The translations under genes were made by a program, and so were the position numbers. Shown here in pieces: positions 34,650 to 41,920 of a DNA stretch of 41,936 nt. Source of the DNA: Alphaproteobacteria bacterium RIFCSPLOWO2_01_FULL_40_26 (GTDB lineage Bacteria > Pseudomonadota > Alphaproteobacteria > Rickettsiales > UBA1997); the NCBI GenBank assembly GCA_001767955.1, contig MEMO01000011.1, positions 1-41,936 of the forward strand, read 5' to 3'. The notes under the pieces were generated by a model, which ran no database searches, was not told the DNA's origin, and worked only from the letters and a program-made list of their open reading frames with translations. How positions within the stretch are numbered: position 1 is the stretch's first letter; each line of letters starts with the position of its first letter.

Positions 34650-35291
34650 ATGACTCAACAACATACTAAAGACGAGCTCGGGCTCGATAAATCAAAAGAA
34701 GTAGAATTCTATGCCGCCCACGTCGAGGCGATGCTTGAATCAAATGTTGAGAAAAACCGTCAACTTCTGGCGCTTTCATCTTTAGTAATCGGTATCCTGA
34801 TGGGTTTTTTTGACACTGATGATTTAAAGGGAATTTCATCCTTTATTATGTGGATGATTGCATGCGTTTCATTCGCCACCTGCATAATTGTTACCCTGAT
34901 TTTCTTCCCCAAAAATGCTGAATATTTACGACATGTGGTTGAAAAAAGCGACAAAACCGAAACACAAAAAAGACATTTGAGACTAGAGCCTGTCTTCAAA
35001 CTCATCACAGCTCGATTTTTCAGAAATTTTGAGCGACTTTCCGGCAAAATTTTGCTGCTGTATCTGGCATACTGCAAAAAATTTTGCCGGAAAACGAGCC
35101 AAAATTTGTGGAAAAGCGAGCTGTGATGAGTTTGAAGACAGGCTCTAATCTCATTTTTTGCCTCTCTGACTTTTATCATCGGCATCATTATGATGTTTGC
35201 ATTAGTGGTCTATGAATCAAAATTCATGCTTGAAGAAGAGGAAAAACAGGTGATTGAACAAATCGAAAAGAAACACCATCGCTTCAGATAA
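34650..35291 (+). pseudogene. Small membrane protein gene interrupted by a PE-1 element
   Basis: The ORF track starts at 34524, but ATG 34650 (MTQQHTKDELGLDKSKEVEFYAAH) is the likely start. The protein has a charged N-terminal helix and two transmembrane segments (LLALSSLVIGILMGFF; FIMWMIACVSFATCIIVTLIFF). After HLRL the frame enters PE-1 copy B and stops at TGA 35124. Past the element the same frame resumes with ISFFASLTFIIGIIMMFALVVYES, a third membrane helix, and ends KKHHRFR at TAA 35291. Removing 162 bp gives an uninterrupted 159-residue protein (HLR-LISFFASL). The present product would be 158 residues with an unrelated tail. Family unknown. Confidence 0.75.
34984..35147. repeat. Palindromic element PE-1, copy B (162 bp, TA-flanked)
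   Basis: The outer arms are identical inverses for 30 bases, beginning AGAGCCTGTCTTCAAACTCA. The inner stem is CCGGCAAAATTTTGC, and the tip is GCTGTATCTGGCATACTGC. The bulges carry GAGCGAC on one side and GAGCCAAAATTT on the other. TA flanks both ends. Compared with copy A, T-to-C changes in the outer arm (CTGTTTTCAAATTC to CTGTCTTCAAACTC) are matched on the opposite arm. It inserts 54 codons and a stop into its host gene. Confidence 0.92.
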
Positions 35292-35373
35292 ATATCGATT
35301 GTAATTAAAACAATTAGGTGAGAAAAAGCGCGCAAATCTGCAGTTTTCTTTTCAATAATTTAAAGAGGTAAAA

Positions 35374-35835
35374 ATGTCGAAAAAAGTTTTGGCTATAGTA
35401 TTGGTTGCTTTGTTTGTTTCATCTTGCAGCGCTGTAAAAAAATCAGAAAAAGCAATAAAAGAAGAAGTTAAAAAAGAAGAAATGAGGCAGGAAAATGTCG
35501 AAACTGTATATTTCGATTTTGATCAAGCCGTTCTAAAAAATGATGCACAAAAAATCCTCAATAAAAAAGTTTTGCCGGTGGTAAAAACCGATGAATTGTT
35601 GCAAATCAAAATTGAAGGCCATTGCGACGAAAGAGGAACCAATGCTTACAACAGAATTCTTGGCAAAAAAAGAGCTGAAGCAGTGAAAAAATATCTCATC
35701 GAAAATGGCGTAAAATCATCAAGAATCAAAACCGTCAGCTATGGCAAAACCAAACCAGTTGACATGGGGCACAATGAAGAAGCATGGGCTAAAAACCGCC
35801 GCGCCGTTACAATTTCTGCCGCAAAGAAACGTTAG
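35374..35835 (+). CDS. pal: Peptidoglycan-associated lipoprotein Pal (OmpA-like)
   Basis: Pal is the outer-membrane lipoprotein of the Tol-Pal system, which binds peptidoglycan and supports outer-membrane constriction. The 153 residues start with a lipoprotein signal (LVALFVSSC, lipobox Cys at 18). A short charged linker and the OmpA-like domain follow: VETVYFDFDQAVLKNDA, IEGHCDERGTNAYNRILGKKRAEAVKKYL, and NRRAVTI. A good ribosome binding site (AGAGG) stands upstream of ATG. The tol genes are not in the window. A strong terminator follows inside trmD. Confidence 0.92.
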   Translation: MSKKVLAIVLVALFVSSCSAVKKSEKAIKEEVKKEEMRQENVETVYFDFDQAVLKNDAQKILNKKVLPVVKTDELLQIKIEGHCDERGTNAYNRILGKKRAEAVKKYLIENGVKSSRIKTVSYGKTKPVDMGHNEEAWAKNRRAVTISAAKKR

Positions 35836-35845
35836 ACAAAACCAG

Positions 35846-36658
35846 TTATTTGGGTTCGTCCGGTTTCTTTTCTAAAAGATCCGGACGAATTTTTTTTGTC
35901 AGCTCCATTGCTTTCATTTTCCTCCATTCCGCAATTTTTTTATGATGGCCAGAAAGAAGAATTTCTGGAATTTTGCATCCCCGCCACTCTGATGGTTTGG
36001 TATAATGCGGATATTCAAGAATATTGCCAAAACTAAAAGATTCTTCCTTCAAAGATTCATCATCACCCAAAATGCCGGAAATATTTCGTAAAATCGCATC
36101 AATAAAAACATAAGCTGCAATTTCTCCGCCGGATAACACATAATCGCCGATGGAAATTTCTTCGATCGCAAACTCATCCAAAACACGCTGGTCAACACCT
36201 TCATAACGCCCGCACAAAACCATAATTTCCTTTTCTTGCGCCAGTTCCTGCGCCATTTTTTGATTGAAAACTTTTCCGCGCGGCGAGAGGTAAATAATCT
36301 TCATGCTTGGTTTTGAATTTTGAAATAAATGGCCATGTCGCAAATCAACTTTCTGAAAAATCTGAACCCTTGATTTGTGAGGGCTCGTCGAGTTTGAAAA
36401 TGGTAAGAAACGGGGATTTGCGACAGTCTCTAAATGTGATTCAATGGCGCTGGCAATTACATCTGCTTTCATCACCATCCCTGCTCCGCCGCCATATGGT
36501 GTGTCATCAACAGATTTGTGTTTATCTTTGGCATAATCGCGAATGTTGATTGCCTCAAACGACCATAGTTTATTTTTCAAAGCATCGCCGATAACAGAAA
36601 CCGATAAAGGCCCGGGGAAAAGTTCAGGAAAAATTGTCAGAATTTTGAAATGAATCAT
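35846..36658 (-). CDS. trmD: tRNA (guanine-N1)-methyltransferase TrmD with a repeat-encoded insertion
   Basis: TrmD methylates G37 of tRNAs reading CNN codons and prevents frameshifting. Family motifs are KILTIFPELFPG, DDTPYGGGAGMVMKADV, the trefoil-knot SAM site LCGRYEGVDQRV and EISIGDYVLSGGE, and PHYTKPSEWRG with LLSGHHKKIAEWR. About 33 residues (TVANPRFLPFSNSTSPHKSRVQIFQKVDLRHGHLF) before KPSMKIIYLSPRG come from element PE-3, in frame. Without it the length is about 237, near usual. The insertion point lies in the loop between the GGGAGMVMK segment and the next strand. It overlaps the FG-GAP gene stop by one base. Confidence 0.93.
   Translation of the reverse strand: MIHFKILTIFPELFPGPLSVSVIGDALKNKLWSFEAINIRDYAKDKHKSVDDTPYGGGAGMVMKADVIASAIESHLETVANPRFLPFSNSTSPHKSRVQIFQKVDLRHGHLFQNSKPSMKIIYLSPRGKVFNQKMAQELAQEKEIMVLCGRYEGVDQRVLDEFAIEEISIGDYVLSGGEIAAYVFIDAILRNISGILGDDESLKEESFSFGNILEYPHYTKPSEWRGCKIPEILLSGHHKKIAEWRKMKAMELTKKIRPDLLEKKPDEPK
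35855..35897 (+). terminator. Rho-independent terminator of pal, embedded in the trmD 3' coding end
   Basis: TTCGTCCGG and CCGGACGAA form a perfect nine-base stem around a 17-base loop, followed by eight T on the plus strand. It lies about 20 bases after the pal stop. The same bases encode the last residues of trmD (RPDLLEKKPDEPK) on the opposite strand. Confidence 0.85.
36331..36430. repeat. PE-3 element inside trmD (about 98 bp)
   Basis: The ends are ATGTCGCAAATC and GATTTGCGACAG with inner hairpins CTCGACGAG and a CCCTTG/AGGG pair. The sequence is nearly identical to the PE-3 inside folC and is read in the same frame and orientation relative to its host. Here it lacks the PE-4 arms that surround the folC copy. 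Confidence 0.9.
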
Positions 36659-38487
36659 CAGATTACACCCAAATCATAATACCTGCCTGGCGAAAATTTT
36701 CTTTCGACAATGCGACCATCGGAAAATTTGAATTCAACTTCAATATCGCTATCATTTTGCATGGTAAAATAAATACGCGGATCGGAGGTGGTAAGAAAAC
36801 CACTACGGCCGGCATTCCAATCTTTGTAATATTTATTCCAGCCCTGCTTCACAGTGATTTTGCGGACAAATTGATGATTTGTTATATTGAAGCCAATCCA
36901 GTTATTTTTCTTCTGCTTCTCCTGAGTATTATTCTTCAACAAGCGCAATTGGTCATTTTGCGCCGTCACCAACAAATCAAGATCGCCATCATTATCAAAA
37001 TCAATCATCGCCGCAGCACGGCCATCCCAAGCTACATCAAGAGATTTATCGCGCGCAGCATCAACAAACTTTTTTTGTTCCGGAGAATAAATTTTGAAGC
37101 AATCCTTTTGATTGCCGGAAGAACTGGGAAAATTTTTTACGTCAAAAATTCCGCTAGTTTGTGAATCAAAATATGGGGAAACTTTTTTCCCTATAGCCTC
37201 TTCATTTGGCAATGAAGCCATTGTCATCATTTTAAAATCACCTTCAGCATTGCTGTTATTTCCATTTTTTTTATCACGTTCAGATGTGATATAGCCATTG
37301 GCAACGTAGATATCATTAAATCCATCAATGTTAAAATCAGCAATGGCAGCAGACCACGCCCAATTACAATTATCGATGCTATATTTCTCCGCCTCATCGA
37401 TAAGCAATTTTTGTTTTTTGTTGTAATGCCAGTAAAAATTTCCTTTTTCCTGATAATCCTTGATCCAGATATTTGAGATATAAAGGAAAGGATAAGGATC
37501 ACCTGGAAGATAGTTGGTTGCAACGCTCATGCCATTTCTTCTATCAGGATAAAAAAATTTCTCTGAAACATTTGTTATCTGGAAATTGTTGAAATTATAA
37601 ATTCTATCATCACCAAAATCATTGGCTACAACCAGCTCATCCACATCGTCATTATCAAGATCGGTAATCATGGCATCAAAGCTCCATCTTGCCTTCGGCT
37701 CAGACAACTCAATTCTGGTTAAATCATTGGCATAAATCGTATTGAAATTGCCATTTTTCTCTTCAACAGAGCCCTTGCCATTAAAAATTTTCATTATTTT
37801 CATTATCTGTCTACTGACCTCATTTTTATCACCAAGCATATCGAGACTAGACATTTCAAGAGTTTTTTGCCATTTGTCGTTCCAATATCGAAGCAGCATA
37901 ATATCGAGCTTACCATCTCTATTAAAATCATGAGGCAATGCAGATATTGAACCTGTACAATCCTTACTTAAAGGATGATTTTCTTGATAAATAAATTTTT
38001 GCCCATCATTCCAAAAAAATTTGGAACATTTGATTGAAACAATCAGCAAATCTTGATTACCATCCGCATCGAAATCAAAAAGATACGGAGCAACATTGCT
38101 GTCGAATGGATCATCATGCGGTATCAAATCCTTCTCAAGCAATGATTCGTCCAACTTAAAACCACGTCCGCGATCATTGAGATAAAATTGCGGCAAACTT
38201 CCGGCAGTAGAACTCACCACAACAAAATCCTGAAATCCATCATGGTTAAAATCTGCCACAGCAATACCCGGAACAAAAAACAACGAAACAAAAAACGAAA
38301 CAACTTTTTGGTCTTTGTAATAGTTTTTATTGTTCTGATGAATAAATGACGGCGATATCGAATCCGACGCATCAGAAAAAATTATGCCGTAATCCTCAAC
38401 CTTCTCATTATCAAAAAAATAACGTTTGGATAAACCAGCCCCGAAAACCACCAACAACACCAAAATTCCAAGATAATTACTTTTCAT
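36658..38487 (-). CDS. Exported FG-GAP/VCBS repeat protein with C-terminal UnbV/ASPIC-like domain
   Basis: The 609-residue protein starts with a membrane or signal segment (YLGILVLLVVFGAGL). At least six calcium-loop repeats follow: DFNHDGFQDF, DFDADGNQDLL, DFNRDGKLDIM, DLDNDDVDELV, DFNIDGFNDIYV and DFDNDGDLDLLV. Together these would form a beta-propeller as in integrin-like CRTAC1 proteins. The C-terminal ~90 residues (NNWIGFNI ... GWNKYYKDWNAGRSGFLTTSDPRIYF) resemble the UnbV/ASPIC domain. It is probably periplasmic or surface-anchored and calcium-binding; no catalytic role is known. It overlaps the upstream RnfD-like gene by 11 bases. Pairs of such genes occur in other bacteria. Confidence 0.85.
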   Translation of the reverse strand: MKSNYLGILVLLVVFGAGLSKRYFFDNEKVEDYGIIFSDASDSISPSFIHQNNKNYYKDQKVVSFFVSLFFVPGIAVADFNHDGFQDFVVVSSTAGSLPQFYLNDRGRGFKLDESLLEKDLIPHDDPFDSNVAPYLFDFDADGNQDLLIVSIKCSKFFWNDGQKFIYQENHPLSKDCTGSISALPHDFNRDGKLDIMLLRYWNDKWQKTLEMSSLDMLGDKNEVSRQIMKIMKIFNGKGSVEEKNGNFNTIYANDLTRIELSEPKARWSFDAMITDLDNDDVDELVVANDFGDDRIYNFNNFQITNVSEKFFYPDRRNGMSVATNYLPGDPYPFLYISNIWIKDYQEKGNFYWHYNKKQKLLIDEAEKYSIDNCNWAWSAAIADFNIDGFNDIYVANGYITSERDKKNGNNSNAEGDFKMMTMASLPNEEAIGKKVSPYFDSQTSGIFDVKNFPSSSGNQKDCFKIYSPEQKKFVDAARDKSLDVAWDGRAAAMIDFDNDGDLDLLVTAQNDQLRLLKNNTQEKQKKNNWIGFNITNHQFVRKITVKQGWNKYYKDWNAGRSGFLTTSDPRIYFTMQNDSDIEVEFKFSDGRIVERKFSPGRYYDLGVI

Positions 38488-39442
38488 TTCCGCTTCTAGA
38501 GCCTGTTTTCAAACCCACCACATTTCGCTTTTGCCCAAATTTTGGCTCGTTTTTTGGCAAAATTTTTTGCTGTATGCCAGATACAGCGGCAAAATTTTGC
38601 CAAAAAGTCGCACAAAATTTGGGCAAAATCGAAACGCGCTGGGTTTGAAAACAGGCTCTAAAAATTGGCATTAACGACAATACAATAAACAACCCATAAA
38701 AATTACCGTAAGGAATAAAAAACAGACGAAAGATCATATCAATTGCCGCCATAAAAAATGTGTAGATAAATTGTCTGGAAATTGAAGTCGGCGCGGTTCT
38801 AGGATCGGTAATCATATTAAAAGAAAATAACAACATTGATGCTGAAGTTAAAATCTGAATATTGGACAAAAAGTCCGCAAAAGAAAAATCGCTTCTAACC
38901 AACGCAAAAAAGCAAAAATTTAGAAACCAAAATAATACGGTAAAAAACTGCCCGGCCATCAAGCTGATAATAAATCCAGCAATAAAAAATATAACCACCG
39001 CCGCAACACTTCCTGCAAAAACCATACCGGACAGATTCAGATTTCCCTCATATAAAATCAACATCACCACTATGCCAAAATTTGACGGGTTGTACAAATG
39101 TCTGCCGTCAACTCGAATAAAAAACTTCGACAAAATCGCCAATATGGTTGCCATGAAATATGGCGTGGCGGAAGTCGCATCAATTATAAGTGAAGAACTT
39201 AATGCCGCCAATATCGCGCTTACCGGAAAATATGGCTTAACACCGCGAAAATGTTGAATTGAAAGCTCCAATGTTATTGCCAGAAATATCATGGCAAACA
39301 TAACACTAAGCGGACGTTCAAAATAAAAAAGAAGCCGCGCTGCAACCGAATATGAGAATATACCAACCAGCTGCAAATAAAATGCGATGCGTAGAATTTT
39401 TTGCTTTTTATCAGCGTTATTTTCGAGGAAAAAACCCATCAA
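38477..39442 (-). CDS. RnfD/NqrB-like membrane protein with a repeat-encoded C terminus
   Basis: This is a polytopic membrane protein with about nine helices and motifs of the NqrB/RnfD family (FFIRVDGRHLYNPSNFGIVVML; SFNMITDPRTAPTS). In Rnf and Nqr complexes this subunit carries covalent FMN, but I see no clear S-G-A-T flavin site, and no other rnf gene is nearby. The real start is probably the second Met. After LSLMPIF come exactly 54 residues from PE-1 copy C (RACFQTQ ... VVGLKTGS), then the original RSGNEK end. The ancestral length is about 267 residues. It precedes the FG-GAP/UnbV gene with overlap, a recurring pairing. Confidence 0.8.
   Translation of the reverse strand: MMGFFLENNADKKQKILRIAFYLQLVGIFSYSVAARLLFYFERPLSVMFAMIFLAITLELSIQHFRGVKPYFPVSAILAALSSSLIIDATSATPYFMATILAILSKFFIRVDGRHLYNPSNFGIVVMLILYEGNLNLSGMVFAGSVAAVVIFFIAGFIISLMAGQFFTVLFWFLNFCFFALVRSDFSFADFLSNIQILTSASMLLFSFNMITDPRTAPTSISRQFIYTFFMAAIDMIFRLFFIPYGNFYGLFIVLSLMPIFRACFQTQRVSILPKFCATFWQNFAAVSGIQQKILPKNEPKFGQKRNVVGLKTGSRSGNEK
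38497..38660. repeat. Palindromic element PE-1, copy C (162 bp, TA-flanked)
   Basis: The outer arms are AGAGCCTGTTTTCAAACCCA and its inverse, the inner stem is TTTTTGGCAAAATTTT, and the tip is GCTGTATGCCAGATACAGC. The bulge motifs appear on the opposite arm compared with copies B and D, so this copy lies in inverted orientation. TA flanks both ends and the unit is 162 bp. It has no stop in the host frame and inserts 54 codons seven codons before the stop. Confidence 0.92.
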
Positions 39443-40617
39443 AATATTTTTTTCATTTGCTCAAGCGCTCTGCGCATATTTTCCTCATCGTGAATCAGGG
39501 AAAATCTGACAAAACCTTCGCCATTCTTGCCAAAAGCGCTGCCAGGAGTTGCTGCTACACTGATTTCTTCAATCATTTTTTTACAGAAATCAAATGAAGA
39601 AAATGCAGAAAATTTTTGCGGCAATTTTGCCCAAAGAAACATGCTGGCTTTTGGTTTTTCAACTTTCCATCCCAGTTCGGTTTCAAATAAATTCACTAAA
39701 AACTCACCGCGATTTTTGTAAAGTGCACGCAAATTTTTGAGATATTCATCGCTTTTTTCTGACAAAGCATCGGCAGCAACTATCTGCAATGGATTGAATG
39801 AGCCGTAGTCGAGATAGGATTTAATTTTGTAAAGTGCATTGATGAGAATTTTATTTCCCGCTGCAAAACCAACACGACATCCGGCCATGGAATAGCTTTT
39901 GGAAATGGAAGTAAATTCAATAGCGATATCTTTGGCACCAGGCACTTCAAGGATTGAATGCGGTTTGTCTTTTTCGCTGAAATAAAGCTCGCAATAAGCC
40001 AAATCGGAGATGATGTAAATTTGGTGTTTTTTACAGAAATCAACTAACTCGCGATAAAAATCCAGATCGGCAATTTCGGTTGTTGGATTGCATGGATATG
40101 AGACGATAACCGCTTGTGGCTTGTGGCTTTTTGACTCCACATGTTTTTTAAATTTTACCAAAAAATCCATCGCCGAAATTGCATTGATGTGATTGGTTTT
40201 TCCCTTCGAAATTACAAAGGCAAAATTGTGAATCGGATAAAATGGCGAAGGGGTGCAGATGTAATTTTTATCATCGGAAATCGCGGTTGCCAGAGAAGCA
40301 ATGCCCTCTTTCGCGCCAATCGTAACAATGGTTTCCGACTTATAATCAAGTTCAACCAGGAAACGTCTTTGATAATAATCACACAGAGATTTTTTTAGAA
40401 TTTCGATTCCACCAACAACAGAATAGCCAAAAAGTTTTGGATCGCGCGCCAAGGAAGAAAGCTTTTCCATCACATGTTGTGGCGGCGCAGAATCGGGATT
40501 TCCCATACCAAAATCCAGAATCTTCATGCCGCGCAAAGCAGCATCAGATTTGAGCTGGTAAATAGCAGAAAAAATGTAGGGCGGAAGTTTTTCGGTGAGA
40601 TAAAATTTATTTTGCAC
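39439..40617 (-). CDS. AlaC/LL-DAP-aminotransferase-like class I aminotransferase
   Basis: This is a PLP-dependent aminotransferase of fold type I, 392 residues. It starts FYLTEKLPPYIFSAIYQLK and has ILDFGMGNPDSAPPQHV, the pattern of E. coli AlaC (glutamate-pyruvate transaminase). Relatives are often annotated LL-diaminopimelate aminotransferase. Also visible are YPCNPTTEIADLDFY, ISDLAYCELYF and the Schiff-base Lys in FTSISKSYSMAGCRVGF. The start codon is GTG. With dapA nearby either role is possible; the N-terminal signature favours alanine synthesis. The 3' end overlaps the RnfD-like gene by four bases. Confidence 0.88.
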   Translation of the reverse strand: MQNKFYLTEKLPPYIFSAIYQLKSDAALRGMKILDFGMGNPDSAPPQHVMEKLSSLARDPKLFGYSVVGGIEILKKSLCDYYQRRFLVELDYKSETIVTIGAKEGIASLATAISDDKNYICTPSPFYPIHNFAFVISKGKTNHINAISAMDFLVKFKKHVESKSHKPQAVIVSYPCNPTTEIADLDFYRELVDFCKKHQIYIISDLAYCELYFSEKDKPHSILEVPGAKDIAIEFTSISKSYSMAGCRVGFAAGNKILINALYKIKSYLDYGSFNPLQIVAADALSEKSDEYLKNLRALYKNRGEFLVNLFETELGWKVEKPKASMFLWAKLPQKFSAFSSFDFCKKMIEEISVAATPGSAFGKNGEGFVRFSLIHDEENMRRALEQMKKIF

Positions 40618-40630
40618 TGTTTATAAAAAT

Positions 40631-40657
40631 AGATCCTGAAACAAGTTCAGGATGACA
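40631..40657. repeat. Single ATCCTGA-type repeat (PE-4), intergenic
   Basis: AGATCCTGAAACAAGTTCAG followed by GATGACA is identical to the left arms at 26445 and 28781. No inverted partner lies nearby. It sits between the decarboxylase stop and the aminotransferase start. Confidence 0.85.
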
Positions 40658-40669
40658 GGAAAGAGAAGA

Positions 40670-41776
40670 TCATAAACAGTTTCTTAGATCGACCAAAAAC
40701 TCATCAATCTTTTCTTTCGTAATCCCTGGCATACAGATGATGTGAGCGCTATTTCCTTCATTGGCTAATTGCCATTTCACACAAATTTCATCTGATGGTT
40801 TCGGGAAAACAACAGTGATCGAATTTTCATTGCGCCAGGCGGCAAGCCCGATTTCCTTGAGTTTGAAAGTGACATATTCTGCAAGCTCCATGCTGGCAAT
40901 TGCGCGTTTTTTCAAACCATCCTTGCCAAGCTTTTTAATGGCATACCATAAAAACAAAGGTGCATGACCATTGCGTGAACCGGTTATGGTTGTATCTACC
41001 GTGCCAATATAGGGAATGACTTTTCCGATGCGATCTTTGTAATTTTTCTTCACCAAAACCACGCCGCATGGAATTGGCGAACCGATGAATTTATGGCCGG
41101 AAATTGCAATCGAATCAGCGCCGTGCGAAAAATCAAAGCCCTGACCTTTCTCAAGTAAAGCAAGATAAATACCGGAAAGCGCAGCATCGCAATGGACGTA
41201 GTAATTGCGGATGGCCGAGGCTTTTAGCGCTTGTTTAATTTTGGCAATATCATCTTTGGCTTCAGTCATCGTCGTGCCAATATTTGCAACCATAATCGCT
41301 GACCGATCACGATGCGTGTGAACGACTTCCTTCAAATCTTCATAATCAATCTCGCCATTATCCTGAGCACGAATCATGATGCTTGGCATGTTGAGCAAGC
41401 TGATATTTTTTTGCACCGAATAATGCGTAGCTTCGGAATAATAGACCATGCCTTGCGGATAAACCTCGCGCGCCACATAAAGCCCGTAAAGATTTCCCTC
41501 CGAACCGCCATTGGTCACATAGCCCCAGCTATTGTCTTTCGGCGCTTTGAAAATTTCGCAAAAAAACGAAATCACTTCGCGCTCAAGCGAACGCGAATTT
41601 AAATCGTAAAGCGATTCAACCAGCGGATCGCCGAGATTGTTGAGCGGATAAGCCAAAAGCGGATAAAGCTCGGAATAATCAAAATCCTGCGCAATAGGAT
41701 AGCCAATGAGACGCAAGGCGCGATCTTTCACAAGTTCGACATATTTTTGCAGACGTTCTTTGCTTTGCTGATCCAT
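40670..41776 (-). CDS. hdc: Histidine decarboxylase-like PLP enzyme (group II)
   Basis: This would decarboxylate histidine to histamine using pyridoxal phosphate; plant serine decarboxylases are close relatives, so serine is an alternative substrate. Sequence near the N terminus (IGYPIAQDFDYSELYPLLAYPLNNLGDP) and SWGYVTNGGSEGNLYGLYVAREVYP, YYSEATHYSVQKN, ANIGTTM, VHCDAALSGIYL and the Lys in SGHKFIGSPIPCGVV follow the Morganella Hdc pattern closely. Also present is TITGSRNGHAPLFLWYAI. The ORF track opens at 41932, but ATG 41776 (MDQQSKERLQKYVELV) is the likely start because upstream codons are repeat sequence. That gives 368 residues, close to usual. Confidence 0.85.
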   Translation of the reverse strand: MDQQSKERLQKYVELVKDRALRLIGYPIAQDFDYSELYPLLAYPLNNLGDPLVESLYDLNSRSLEREVISFFCEIFKAPKDNSWGYVTNGGSEGNLYGLYVAREVYPQGMVYYSEATHYSVQKNISLLNMPSIMIRAQDNGEIDYEDLKEVVHTHRDRSAIMVANIGTTMTEAKDDIAKIKQALKASAIRNYYVHCDAALSGIYLALLEKGQGFDFSHGADSIAISGHKFIGSPIPCGVVLVKKNYKDRIGKVIPYIGTVDTTITGSRNGHAPLFLWYAIKKLGKDGLKKRAIASMELAEYVTFKLKEIGLAAWRNENSITVVFPKPSDEICVKWQLANEGNSAHIICMPGITKEKIDEFLVDLRNCL

Positions 41777-41796
41777 AAATTGTTCTTTAGTTAACC

Positions 41797-41920
41797 TACT
41801 TTGAAAAAGGAGGTGGCGCGAAGCGCCGTAGGATTTCAAAAACCTCCTTTGAAAAAGGAGGTGGCTGATTGCGAAGCAATCAGACGGAGGATTTATGGAG
41901 ACAAACTCAGAGTTAGAGTT
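41797..41920. repeat. AAAGGAGGT repeat cluster upstream of the decarboxylase gene (PE-7)
   Basis: Two direct copies of TTTGAAAAAGGAGGTGGC are each followed by a small hairpin (GGCGCGAAGCGCC; CTGATTGCGAAGCAATCAG) and a GGATTT end. The first copy is shorter. Repeats of this layout are scattered in many proteobacterial genomes. A further hairpin GACAAACTC/GAGTTTGTC follows at about 41899-41923. They are open on the minus strand in frame with the decarboxylase, creating an artificial N-terminal extension. Confidence 0.8.
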
